Shown here piece after piece: positions 17,009 through 25,439 of a stretch of 64,000 nucleotides of DNA; the stretch's first letter is position 1, and every line of letters begins with the position of its first letter. The notes below the pieces were generated by a model. It worked only from the letters and a program-made list of their open reading frames with translations. It did not search any database and was not told the origin of the DNA. Source of the stretch: Alphaproteobacteria bacterium (lineage in GTDB: Bacteria > Pseudomonadota > Alphaproteobacteria > UBA8366); the NCBI GenBank assembly GCA_021774335.1, contig JAJFJD010000056.1, forward strand, positions 1 through 64,000. The letters are read 5' to 3'. The position numbers were made by a program, and so were the translations under genes.

Positions 17009-17684
17009 TTTCGTGAGATATCTGGCGCAAGATATCGGACCGGCTCATATACATTAACTGGATGTCTTCCCGCCGGCCGTATGGCGGGAAGTAGCCGTTC
17101 AGCAATGGAACTGAATTGGCAAACGCCGCCCCTAGTCGTCCGAATCGGGTGCGGCGATCGGTGTTCAGAAAAAACGCCACATACCATTCCAGCGAAAACT
17201 GACGGAGCGCGACCGCACGGCCGACCCGTGAAAAGATCTCCGTCAATCCCCTGCCGCGCCAGTCTTTGCGAATCCAGAACCCGCCGCCGATGCCGATGCG
17301 GCCCGAGATGAACAACTCCGCCGCTTCTGGATACAATTCGACGCGCTGATGATCCAGCGTCGGCGTCAGGTCCATAAAAACGCTGTGCGTCCGAACCAGC
17401 TCAATCAGATTCCGCGTTTCCACCCATCTCTGTGCGTGACAGGCGACAATCTCCGAGCCGTGCCACAATTGTAGCCAAAAGAAATTTCCCGGACGAACAT
17501 CTGTATTTGCCGGATTATGAGTCGTCGGCACCCCATGCGTGTGCTCTTGCGCCTGGAGAAAATCGTGGAACGCCCATGGATCGGTATCGACCTCCATGCG
17601 TAGCCCCTTTAAATCGGCGCGGGCGCGCGTCATGTCGACGTAGTTTTGAATTGCGCCGAGATCCTTGTCGGTCAGCCAAGGCAT
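16983..17684 (-). CDS. GNAT-like acetyltransferase domain protein
   Basis: The ATG at 17684 has AGGAGGGA nine bases upstream. The 233-residue protein shows a GNAT-like loop around residues 138-152, IGGGFWIRKDWRGRGL, matching the acetyl-CoA contact pattern RGxGL, followed by a helix and YVAFFLNTDRRTRFGRLG. The N-terminal third is unassigned. The acceptor is unknown. It overlaps the PAS_5-like gene convergently, an arrangement that can give antisense pairing of transcripts. Confidence 0.6.
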   Translation of the reverse strand: MPWLTDKDLGAIQNYVDMTRARADLKGLRMEVDTDPWAFHDFLQAQEHTHGVPTTHNPANTDVRPGNFFWLQLWHGSEIVACHAQRWVETRNLIELVRTHSVFMDLTPTLDHQRVELYPEAAELFISGRIGIGGGFWIRKDWRGRGLTEIFSRVGRAVALRQFSLEWYVAFFLNTDRRTRFGRLGAAFANSVPLLNGYFPPYGRREDIQLMYMSRSDILRQISHEIRAQPEAA

Positions 17685-18063
17685 TGCAAAGGCTCCCTCC
17701 TGGTTGACGTTTTTTAGGAGGATATTCTCGAAAAGCTTGTGCTATGTGGCCACAATTACTTCCGGTCATCGAACCTAACTCGCCCGGATCATACCTATAC
17801 GATCGGTCGGGGAGGAATAGTATCCCAGTGGTTAAGCCGCACGCGCAGCGGCTTGCAGACACAATGATATTTAGAATTCAGAAATAATTCCCGCAATCTA
17901 TGAAGGTGTTAGACATCTTTCGGGCTGACAGGATTTGGATTCAGTACGACTGATGCTACACTCCGCGCTGGGATAACCGGGATCCATCTGTGCATGATCG
18001 ACTCATCGTCGCACTGATGGTTACCTTCAGAAAATCAGAATGCTCGTTAAACAGGGAGATGAC
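17685..18063. other. Intergenic region upstream of the tctCBA operon
   Basis: These 379 bases separate the divergent GNAT-like and tctC genes. No open frame with a family match is present. The promoter of tctC should lie in the last 150 bases; I could not identify a reliable -35/-10 pair. Confidence 0.35.
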
Positions 18064-19047
18064 ATGGAACTCAGGAAATTAGCCCTAGCGTCAACGGCTG
18101 CGCTCGCAGCCTTCACCTTCGGTGCAGCAAATGCCGCCGATTTTCCCCGCAAACCCGTTACAGTGGTCGTCGGCTACGGTGCCGGCGGTGGCACGGACTC
18201 CTACGCCCGCGCGTTGGCGAGCGTGGCGCCGGAGTATCTCAATTATCAGCCGCTGGTCGTCGTCAATAAGCCCGGCGGATAGGGCGTTCCTGCCGCGAAA
18301 TTCGTGGCCGACGCCAAGCCTGACGGACACACGATCCACTTGGCATCGAGCGGCGCGCTCTACTTCTCGACGCAGTTCCGCAAAGCGCCGGTCGATCCGT
18401 TCAAGGACTTCAAGATGATCTGCATGGTGGGCCGCTTGTTGCCTGCCGTTTTCGTCCATCAGGACAGTCACATCAAAACCGCCAAACAGTTGGTCGAGGA
18501 AGCTCAAAAGAATCCAGGCAAGATGCGCTTCGCCACGCCAGGCCGCACCAGCACCTGGGGTATTGCAGCACTTGCCTTCGCCAGCCGGAATAACATCAAG
18601 GCACAGGACGTTCCCGCAAAAGGTGGCGCGCCGGCACGTGGCCTCATCATCGGCAAGCAGGTCGATTATGGCGTCTTCGGTATTCATCTGCGGAGCGGAT
18701 TCCAGGACCAGATTCGTCCGTTGGGCCTTCTCTTCCCCGAGCGCGATCCGAACAACAAGGACGTCGCCACGATGAAAGAGCTTGGCGTCAACTACACCCA
18801 GGTCTTCACGCCGATGATCTTGATGGCGCCGAAGGGTGTTTCCGACGAACGGATGGGCATCCTCGATGCGGCTTGCAAGAAGATGACGTCGCATAAGGCG
18901 TTCGTGCGCCTCATGGGCAAAGCCGGTTTGCCCGCGAAGTACAAGAGTGGCCCGGAGACTCTTAAATATTACAAAGAGCTGACCACCACCTGGCAGCCCA
19001 TCGTCGATGAGCTGAAAAAAGCGATGAAGAAAAAGAAAAAATCCTAA
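18064..19047 (+). pseudogene. tctC: TctC-type tricarboxylate-binding protein with one in-frame amber codon
   Basis: The ATG at 18064 follows GGGAG and opens a 23-residue signal peptide ending AANA-AD. The protein would be 327 residues, normal for the Bug/TctC periplasmic receptors. Codon 73 (18280-18282) is TAG in the otherwise unbroken frame: KPGG-stop-GVPAAKF, then DAKPDGHTIHLASSGALYF and the rest without change. Homology is full on both sides, so a single substitution (for example CAG to TAG) explains it. Either the gene is dead, the base is a sequencing error, or amber is read through. The two membrane genes that follow are intact. The ligand is unknown. Confidence 0.8.
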
Positions 19048-19057
19048 CAACACCGGC

Positions 19058-19101
19058 AAATGTGCGGGGCGGATGAAGTTCATCCTCCCCTCACATTTTT
19101 T
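19058..19101 (+). terminator. Strong intrinsic terminator or attenuator between tctC and tctB
   Basis: AAATGTG pairs with CACATTT and the inner GGATGAA pairs with TTCATCC, with CGGGG facing CCCCT; a run of six T follows. It lies in the 65-base gap between tctC and tctB, so it likely keeps receptor mRNA in excess over membrane-subunit mRNA. Confidence 0.8.
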
Positions 19102-19112
19102 ATGGGATCAAG

Positions 19113-19631
19113 ATGACGGCACGTAGAGACCTGACTGCAGCGATTGTGATGCTCATCACGACGCTGATATTTTTTTTGGCGGCGCAGGAAATTGAGGACG
19201 ACCCGTTCGGTGTCGGAATGCAGCCTTACGTCTTCCCGTTGGCAATATTATACATCATGGGAGCCCTCACCCTGATCTCGCTTGCTGGGTCAGCAATGCG
19301 GTTCCGCAGTGAAACAGCGCCTTCGGAAAAATCAAACGAACTGCAGATTTTCGTGTTCTGGGTTTTACCGATGGCCGCTATTGCGTTCTTCTATCTAGGC
19401 CTCATCAACCTATTCCAGTATCTGCTGCCAACGATGCTTGCCTTGTCCGCGTCGTTGGCGATTTTCGGTAACCGGGGAATCAAGTGGCTGATCGTCATTC
19501 CGGTGATCGCCGCCATTTTCTACTATGTCATTTTCTTTGGCGTTTTCCGGCTGTTGGAGCCAACGGGCATGCTCCTCGAGTACGACAACTACGATCTCTT
19601 CGGCCCGATGCAAAAGTTCTTAAGGGTCTAG
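19113..19631 (+). CDS. tctB: Tripartite tricarboxylate transporter small membrane subunit TctB
   Basis: The 172-residue protein has four hydrophobic segments near residues 7-25, 39-60, 82-105 and 110-145, the TctB pattern. It has no catalytic motif; the family stabilises the large permease. The N-terminal MTARRDLTAAIVMLITTLIFFL matches TctB starts. It follows the terminator hairpin and precedes tctA by 13 bases. Confidence 0.88.
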   Translation: MTARRDLTAAIVMLITTLIFFLAAQEIEDDPFGVGMQPYVFPLAILYIMGALTLISLAGSAMRFRSETAPSEKSNELQIFVFWVLPMAAIAFFYLGLINLFQYLLPTMLALSASLAIFGNRGIKWLIVIPVIAAIFYYVIFFGVFRLLEPTGMLLEYDNYDLFGPMQKFLRV

Positions 19632-19644
19632 GGGGCGGCACGAC

Positions 19645-21168
19645 ATGGATCATCCGATTCTTGACGGAATTGTCACGCTGTTCAGCAGCGGCTGGGCCGT
19701 CTTCTACGCCATTCTCGGCACCACCATCGGGTTGCTCGCCGGCGCGACACCCGGGCTGACGGCATCTGCCGCCATCTCGATGATTATCCCGTTGTCGTTC
19801 TACCTGGAGCCGTTATCCGCTTTGGTGTTCGTCTATACGATCGGCAAGGCCGCCAGCTTCGGCGGATCGATCCCGGCCATCCTGTTCAACACGCCCGGAA
19901 CGCCGCAAGCATCCGCCACGCAGATCGAAGGCTATCCCCTGACGCGACAGGGTAAGCAGGGCAAGGCGCTCAAGATGGCCGTCATTGCGTCCGCGGCGGG
20001 AGATTTCTTCTCTGAATGCCTGCTGATTTTCGGCGCTGCCTTTATCGCGATCTATACCGCGCGGATGGGCCCGCCGGAAATCTTCGCGGTCTATTGCACC
20101 GCCTTCGTGATCATCGGCAGCGTCATCGGCAACTCCGTGGTGCGGGGATTGATCAGTACGATGCTCGGAATCCTGCTGTCGATCATCGGACTCGATCCGA
20201 TCAGTTCGATGCCCCGCCTCACGTTCGACGTGAACTATCTTGAAACAGGGATCGGTCTCGTACCGGTTCTACTGGGCGTGTTCGTCGTCTCCGAAATCTT
20301 CATTCAGATTGCCGACCGTGGCGCCCTCGGCGCGGAACGCATGCTGACGAAAAAGTCCACCGTCCCACAGGACAATTACGTCACCTGGAGCGATCTCAAA
20401 CGCAGTGCACCGGTGATGGCGAAGTCGACGGCTATGGGCACCATCATCGGCATGTTGCCGGGCGTCGGCGCATCGGCAGCCTGTTTCGTGGCCTATGCCG
20501 AGGCAAAACGATCGCGCAAGCCTGAAGACAAATGGGGTGAAGGCGAAATCAAAGGCGTCGCCGCAGCCGAAGCGGCCAACAACTCCGTTTCCGGTGCCAA
20601 TATCATTCCGCTTCTGACGCTCGGCATTCCGGGCAGCGTATCGGCCGCCCTGCTCGGCGGCGTCTTCCTGATCCACGGCATGAATATCGGGCCAAAAATC
20701 TTCGAGACCGACACCAACACGATCTACGGTCTGTTCGCGTCCGGCCTGCTCTGCATCGTCACGTATTTCATCATGGGGTATTGGGGCAGCGACATCATCG
20801 GCAAGATCATCGCCAAGGTGCCGATCCGGGTCATTTATCCCTTCATCTTCATAACGTCTATCATCGCGGTATACGCGCTCCGCAACACGCTGTTCGATGT
20901 CATGATGATGTGCCTCTTCGGCTTCGTCGGTTACTTCTTCAAGAAATTCGACTACAGCCTGCCGGCCTTTATCATCGCGTTCATTCTCGGACCGGGAGCC
21001 GAACGCGCCCTGCGCCAGGCGCTTTTGCTCTCGGAAAGCGGGCCAGGGATATTCTTGGAACGGCCGCTTGCAGTCGTCTTCATCTTGCTCGCCGTACTGG
21101 TGATCGGAGTCCGTATTTACCAAACCATCAGGGAGAAGCCCGGACGCGAGCCGGGCATTGCAGACTAA
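19645..21168 (+). CDS. tctA: Tripartite tricarboxylate transporter large permease TctA
   Basis: The 507-residue protein has about twelve hydrophobic segments and the two family signatures GLLAGATPGLTASAA near residue 30 and GMLPGVGASAACF near residue 272, which lie in the two inverted halves of the transporter. NTPGTPQASATQIEGYPLTRQGKQGKALK is the conserved cytoplasmic loop. It works with TctB and a periplasmic TctC receptor to take up a carboxylate with sodium or proton coupling. The cognate TctC here carries an amber codon, so the permease may use another receptor; many relatives encode dozens. Confidence 0.95.
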   Translation: MDHPILDGIVTLFSSGWAVFYAILGTTIGLLAGATPGLTASAAISMIIPLSFYLEPLSALVFVYTIGKAASFGGSIPAILFNTPGTPQASATQIEGYPLTRQGKQGKALKMAVIASAAGDFFSECLLIFGAAFIAIYTARMGPPEIFAVYCTAFVIIGSVIGNSVVRGLISTMLGILLSIIGLDPISSMPRLTFDVNYLETGIGLVPVLLGVFVVSEIFIQIADRGALGAERMLTKKSTVPQDNYVTWSDLKRSAPVMAKSTAMGTIIGMLPGVGASAACFVAYAEAKRSRKPEDKWGEGEIKGVAAAEAANNSVSGANIIPLLTLGIPGSVSAALLGGVFLIHGMNIGPKIFETDTNTIYGLFASGLLCIVTYFIMGYWGSDIIGKIIAKVPIRVIYPFIFITSIIAVYALRNTLFDVMMMCLFGFVGYFFKKFDYSLPAFIIAFILGPGAERALRQALLLSESGPGIFLERPLAVVFILLAVLVIGVRIYQTIREKPGREPGIAD

Positions 21169-21173
21169 AACAC

Positions 21174-21200
21174 GCGCGGTGCGCGCAACGCGCACCGCGC
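21174..21200. terminator. Perfect 12-bp hairpin between convergent operons
   Basis: GCGCGGTGCGCG at 21174-21185 and CGCGCACCGCGC at 21189-21200 pair perfectly around CAA. It lies between the end of tctA and the end of the dioxygenase beta gene; a TTTT follows on the minus strand. It probably terminates both operons. Confidence 0.65.
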
Positions 21201-21213
21201 AATTTCCCAGTTT

Positions 21214-21753
21214 CTATATCGGATAAATAAGCGACGTATCGATGACGCTCGTGTCGAAGACACAGAGCTTCTCGGCGTATTTCAACCGTCCATCATCCGA
21301 CACGACACGATCCAGATAGCGCCCGACGCTGAACACGCTGTTCGTCTCGTCCGCGGTATTCTCATAGACGACATAGTTCGACTGAATACGAACCGATCCG
21401 TCTGTCTCGATTCCCAGGACCCGCATGCCGCTGGTGATGTGGCGGAGCGCGCGCGGCTCGAACAGCAGAGTCTCGCGAATGGCGGTGACGCGGTCCATCA
21501 GCATACCCCGCCCCTCGCAGCTCAATACCGCCAGCGGCAGATCCATTTCGTAATTCTCGCGCGGAATAACCTTGTAGAGACAATCATCGACGAAGAAATC
21601 CGGCCATTGATCAAGCGCGTCCTCGTCCAAGACGCAAACATAGTCCGCCAAAAGCGCATCCAACGCCGCCCGGAGGTCGAGCGGCGCCATCAGTGAAAGG
21701 TCAGCCGGTACCATGACCGGTGTGATCTCTACCTTGTGGTCCCGATCGCTCAC
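21214..21753 (-). CDS. Aromatic-ring-hydroxylating dioxygenase beta subunit
   Basis: The 179-residue protein has the NTF2-like fold of dioxygenase beta subunits: LRAALDALLADYVCVLDEDALDQWPDFFVDDCLYKV, then RALRHITSGMRVLG and YVVYENTADETNSVFSVGRYLDRV. It holds no metal; it supports the alpha subunit in the hexamer. Its start overlaps the alpha stop as ATGA. No ferredoxin or reductase gene is adjacent, so the electron donor must be encoded elsewhere. Confidence 0.9.
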   Translation of the reverse strand: MSDRDHKVEITPVMVPADLSLMAPLDLRAALDALLADYVCVLDEDALDQWPDFFVDDCLYKVIPRENYEMDLPLAVLSCEGRGMLMDRVTAIRETLLFEPRALRHITSGMRVLGIETDGSVRIQSNYVVYENTADETNSVFSVGRYLDRVVSDDGRLKYAEKLCVFDTSVIDTSLIYPI

Positions 21754-22934
21754 AGCGCCATTACCTTTCGGTAATATCCATAGAACCCACGGACCGCCCC
21801 TTCCGAGATCAGCGTTTCCGCTTCGCGAACCTCGGCGCCGCCGTCCATCTCAACGACCTGGCTGGCCTGGCCATAGAATTCGCTGCCCCGTTGGGCAAAA
21901 GCGACGACTTCACTGTCGTCGATCGACACGAGTCCGGACGGCCCCATCAGATTGGCCTGCAGGAGCCGCTTCTTGGTCATCGCCGGATCGTCGTCGGCAT
22001 AGCCAAAGAATGTCCACGACAATTCATAACTTCCCGGTCCTCGCGGGATGATATGCCGGACCGCGAGCGTGTTCGATTGCTGTTGAATGATGACCGAAGG
22101 CCATATCGAGTTGATCACCACCGTATCCGGACCGGCGAATTCGCGCTCGGGCTGAAGCATTTGGGTCCCCTGGAGTGCAAGCGCCGCATCGTTATGCTTC
22201 ATCTCGTCGGTGCCGGTGAAGTCGCCCTGATCTCCTTTCTGCGAGGTCAACGCGGAATGGCGGCCAGTCGAATCCATCTTTACGAAGGACGGCTCGGTCG
22301 CCCGGAACAGCCCGAAGCTGATCAGAAAATAATGCAGCAGCGTGGCGTGATAGGGATCTTTCTGGTTGTCGACATAGAGCTTCCAGTTGGCCGGAATGGA
22401 CTGGCGCATATACCCCAACACCCGGAGCTCCCGGCCATCGAACACCCGGTCGAAGTATCCGAGCATCTGTTCGCCAAGATACTCCTCGAAGGTCTCGACC
22501 TTCGGATCAAAGGACGCAAAGATGGCGCCGTTCCGCTCCGTCACACGAAGGGTTTCGAGACCATGATCCTCGAGGCGGAAATCTGACGGCATGCCGCCTT
22601 GCTTGCGAAGGCCGCGCCGGAATGGAACACCGATCAGATCGCCCTTCAGGTTGAAGGTCCATTGATGATAGGGGCACATGAACTCGGGCGTGGTGCCGCG
22701 GTGCTGCCGGCAAAACCGGACGCCACGATGGGCGCACCGGTTGACGAAGACATTCGCGTTTCCATCCTCGTCCCGCGCGACGACAATCGGCATATCACCG
22801 ACGGAGTTCCTTTTGAAATCACCGGAGTTGGGAATTTCGCAACTCAGCGCTACATAGTTCCAGCTCGGCCCTCTGAAAATGATGTCGCGTTCGCGGGCAT
22901 AGACATCGGGATCGCTGAAAATCCATGCCGGCAC
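21750..22934 (-). CDS. Rieske ring-hydroxylating dioxygenase alpha subunit
   Basis: The 394-residue protein binds a Rieske cluster through CAHRGVRFC and CPYHQW, and carries the mononuclear iron site in DNQKDPYHATLLHYF; the first iron ligand region agrees with the benzoate/anthranilate-type family. The substrate is not clear. The only start available is a GTG at 22934 with GGAGGAGGG ahead of it. Upstream, 18 further in-frame codons encode EQHPHRWPEEGLAR, which looks like the normal family N-terminus, but they follow a TGA and contain no ATG, GTG or TTG. Either the protein begins late or a start was lost. Confidence 0.92.
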   Translation of the reverse strand: MPAWIFSDPDVYARERDIIFRGPSWNYVALSCEIPNSGDFKRNSVGDMPIVVARDEDGNANVFVNRCAHRGVRFCRQHRGTTPEFMCPYHQWTFNLKGDLIGVPFRRGLRKQGGMPSDFRLEDHGLETLRVTERNGAIFASFDPKVETFEEYLGEQMLGYFDRVFDGRELRVLGYMRQSIPANWKLYVDNQKDPYHATLLHYFLISFGLFRATEPSFVKMDSTGRHSALTSQKGDQGDFTGTDEMKHNDAALALQGTQMLQPEREFAGPDTVVINSIWPSVIIQQQSNTLAVRHIIPRGPGSYELSWTFFGYADDDPAMTKKRLLQANLMGPSGLVSIDDSEVVAFAQRGSEFYGQASQVVEMDGGAEVREAETLISEGAVRGFYGYYRKVMAL

Positions 22935-23182
22935 GCGGGCAAGTCCCTCCTCCGGCCAACGATGGGGATGCTGTTCGATCTGCTCACCTCAATGCACTGC
23001 AATTCCATGGACCGACGGCTAAACCAGAGTGCCGCCGACACTTGTGCCGCCAAGTATGCGACGTGTGATAGGCTCAGACAAATTCCACCGCACACGCGTA
23101 TTGCCGACCGCCACGACACCCGCGTCGCGGTCCGCAACAAGGGCATGTTCGGTGCGGTATGTAGAATAAAAAGAGGATACTC

Positions 23183-24052
23183 ATGCGAATCGGCGTTGCC
23201 TTTCCCACTACGGAAATCGGGACCGACCCGGCCGTTATCCGTGATTTCGCCCAGGCGGTCGAGGACCTCGGTTTCGACCACATCACGGCGATCGACCACG
23301 TTCTACAAGCGGAAACCGCTGAGGCAGACGACTGGCGCAGTTACTACACGCGCGACAACACCTTCCACGAGCCATTCATCCTGTTCGGCTTCTTGGCCGC
23401 TGTAACGCGCACTCTGGAACTATCGACGGCAATTCTGATCCTGCCGCAACGTCCTGCAATCCTTGTCGCGAAACAGGCGGCCGAGTTGGATGTTTTGAGC
23501 GCGGGACGGCTGCGATTGGGCGTCGGGATCGGATGGAACGCGCTGGAGTTCGACGCGCTGGGGCAGAGTTTCCGGAACCGCGCGCGGCGCATCGAGGAAC
23601 AGGTCGCCCTGATGCGCGCACTTTGGACCAATGAAATCATCACCTTCAACGGCGAATGGCACGCTGTCGAGAACGCGGGTCTGAACCCTTTGCCGGTGCA
23701 GCAACCGATACCGGTGTGGTTCGGCGCTTTCGAACCACCGGCCATCCAACGCGCCGGACGGCTTGGCGACGGCTGGTTTTTAAACCCCCGTATCGCCCCC
23801 AGCGATGACGCAGAAACCCAAATCGCGATCTTCCGAAACGCTGCTGAAGAATCCGGCCGTGACCCGTCCGAGCTCGGCATTGATGCGACGCTCCATATCG
23901 GAGACCGCGCCCCCGAGGATTGGGCCCAACAGGTCACCGATTGGCAGGCACACGGCGTTACACATGTGACGCTTCGGACCATGTATGCTGGGCTCGCCAC
24001 GCCGGATGACCACATCGACGTACTCAAGAGGTTCAAAGCAGCCCATGGTTAG
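23183..24052 (+). CDS. Luciferase-like (LLM) flavin-dependent oxidoreductase
   Basis: The 289-residue protein follows AAGAGGAT with a seven-base spacer. It has the TIM-barrel LLM signatures: MRIGVAFPTTEIG at the start, HEPFILFGFLAAVTRTLELSTAILILPQR, KQAAELDVLSAGRLRLGVGIGWN, and the DGWFLNP loop. It resembles F420- or FMN-dependent LLM enzymes of the TIGR03619 kind. It lies divergent from the Rieske alpha gene across 248 bases, suggesting joint control of an aromatic or heterocyclic breakdown route. This is inference; the cofactor cannot be decided from sequence. Confidence 0.88.
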   Translation: MRIGVAFPTTEIGTDPAVIRDFAQAVEDLGFDHITAIDHVLQAETAEADDWRSYYTRDNTFHEPFILFGFLAAVTRTLELSTAILILPQRPAILVAKQAAELDVLSAGRLRLGVGIGWNALEFDALGQSFRNRARRIEEQVALMRALWTNEIITFNGEWHAVENAGLNPLPVQQPIPVWFGAFEPPAIQRAGRLGDGWFLNPRIAPSDDAETQIAIFRNAAEESGRDPSELGIDATLHIGDRAPEDWAQQVTDWQAHGVTHVTLRTMYAGLATPDDHIDVLKRFKAAHG

Positions 24053-24223
24053 GCGACACCGTCGATGCGCGGGTGAAGGCTTTGTGAACACTTTGGGTAT
24101 TCAGATACCCGGACCGGGGCAACGTAGTCTGATACGGTCCGGCGGTCATACAGCCCGAACTGTTGGTCCGGGTGTCAAACGGCGCGATTTTTCATGACAA
24201 TCGGATTTCCTACGGGGGCTTAA

Positions 24224-24850
24224 ATGGAGTTCAGGTATCTCCTTGTTGCCAGGTTCACGCTGTTCAATCTGATGTTCGCCAGCATCCTCTTGGCCGTCTA
24301 TATCGAAGGATGGCTCGACGGGATGCTGGTTCCGAAGACGATCGAACTCGTCGGCGTCATCGTCGTCGTCTTCATCTACGGGCTGGCAATGTGCGGCGTT
24401 AAGATCTGGCAAACCAGCGTCGAACTGAATGACATCAAAACGGGTAAGCCGCCGGGCGGCTCGCGCGCTGCCAGATACATTCAGAGCATCTATGGCAACG
24501 ACTCAGACGGCCGTGCGGTTTTGATGTCCGCGCTCCGCGCGAAGCTCATCAATCGGATTACGGTCATTCGGCATATCGCGAATTCCCTGGTGTTCCTGGG
24601 CCTGATCGGCACGGTCATCGGCTTCATCATTGCCCTGTCCGCGGTAGACCCGAACGCAACCGCCAGCGCCGACACGGTCGCGCCCGTGATCGGACGCCTG
24701 ATCGGCGGCATGTCGATCGCGCTCTACACCACGTTGGTCGGCGCAATCCTGCACCTGTGGCTCATCGTCAATCATCGGATTCTCTCGACCGGAACCGTCA
24801 ACTTGTACTCGGCCATCGTCGACCTCGGAGAAAACCGTGGACGAGATTGA
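24224..24850 (+). CDS. MotA/TolQ/ExbB-like proton channel protein
   Basis: The 208-residue protein has four hydrophobic segments near residues 12-30, 40-62, 118-142 and 158-182, with a charged cytoplasmic loop between the second and third. The third segment reads FLGLIGTVIGFIIALSAV, the GTVxG signature of ExbB/TolQ/MotA channels, and the fourth (GGMSIALYTTLVGAILHLWL) carries the conserved small residues and Thr. It heads a three-gene operon and overlaps the next gene by 14 bases. No MotB, TolR or ExbD of normal build is next to it; the partner is the unusual protein at 24837. The work it drives is unknown. Confidence 0.82.
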   Translation: MEFRYLLVARFTLFNLMFASILLAVYIEGWLDGMLVPKTIELVGVIVVVFIYGLAMCGVKIWQTSVELNDIKTGKPPGGSRAARYIQSIYGNDSDGRAVLMSALRAKLINRITVIRHIANSLVFLGLIGTVIGFIIALSAVDPNATASADTVAPVIGRLIGGMSIALYTTLVGAILHLWLIVNHRILSTGTVNLYSAIVDLGENRGRD

Positions 24851-25439
24851 CGACTTTGAAGACGACACGTCAGGGACCGTCTTCCGAGACGTCATCCTGC
24901 TGGCTCTCATCGGGTTCGTCGCGATGGTCATCATGCTGCTGCCGCACATCAAGACCACGACCGAGGAAGCCCAAGATCACAAGGCGCCGGGTAACGTCAT
25001 CGTCGAAATGCATTGGCCGACCGATCAGCCCTACGACGTGGATCTATGGGTCCAAGCACCGGGACAGCAACCGGTCGGATTCTGGAACCAGGGTGGCCGA
25101 GTTTTCAATCTTCTGCGGGACGATCTCGGCGGCGAAGGCGATGCGACAAAGGAAAATTACGAAATTTCCTACAGTCGCGGCATTTCCGCCGGCGTGTATG
25201 TGGTCAACGTCCACATGTATGGGCATTTGCCGTCGGGCATCACGATCCCGGTCACGATTGTGGTCAGCGTGCGGCAGAAATTCGATAGCACACGGCAAAT
25301 CTTGAAAACCGTCGTGCAACTCTACAAGCGCAACCAAGAGGAGACAGCCTATAGTTTCCGTCTCAGCAAAGAAGGGGACCTGATCGACGGCAGCGTCAGT
25401 ACCCTTCGACATCCACTCATAACGGGGCCAATCCGATGA
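24837..25439 (+). CDS. ExbD-like membrane helix fused to a DVDLWV-motif periplasmic domain
   Basis: The start is a GTG at 24837 preceded by CGGAG, 14 bases inside the previous gene. The 200-residue protein opens with an acidic stretch, then VFRDVILLALIGFVAMVIML. This aligns with the ExbD/TolR helix, and Asp18 sits where those proteins keep their proton-carrying aspartate. The rest is not ExbD-like: residues 50-165 form a probable beta-sandwich containing VEMHWPTDQPYDVDLWVQAPG. That recalls the DVDLWV-type strands of DUF2135/YfaP-like domains. It should therefore couple the channel at 24224 to something in the periplasm. I know no described protein of this build. Confidence 0.72.
   Translation: MDEIDDFEDDTSGTVFRDVILLALIGFVAMVIMLLPHIKTTTEEAQDHKAPGNVIVEMHWPTDQPYDVDLWVQAPGQQPVGFWNQGGRVFNLLRDDLGGEGDATKENYEISYSRGISAGVYVVNVHMYGHLPSGITIPVTIVVSVRQKFDSTRQILKTVVQLYKRNQEETAYSFRLSKEGDLIDGSVSTLRHPLITGPIR

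Noticed and set aside
18280..18282. Amber codon as a pyrrolysine or other recoded site
   Set aside because: No pyl genes or stem-loop are seen, and TctC proteins do not use recoding; a mutation or error is more likely.
18091..19083. 330-codon minus-strand frame across tctC
   Set aside because: The plus strand has a full TctC homologue apart from one amber codon. The minus frame has no recognisable domain and a shadow-like composition.
20269..21195. 308-codon minus-strand frame across tctA
   Set aside because: It is antisense to the well-supported TctA permease and is very rich in Asp, Glu and Arg, as expected for the complement of a membrane protein.
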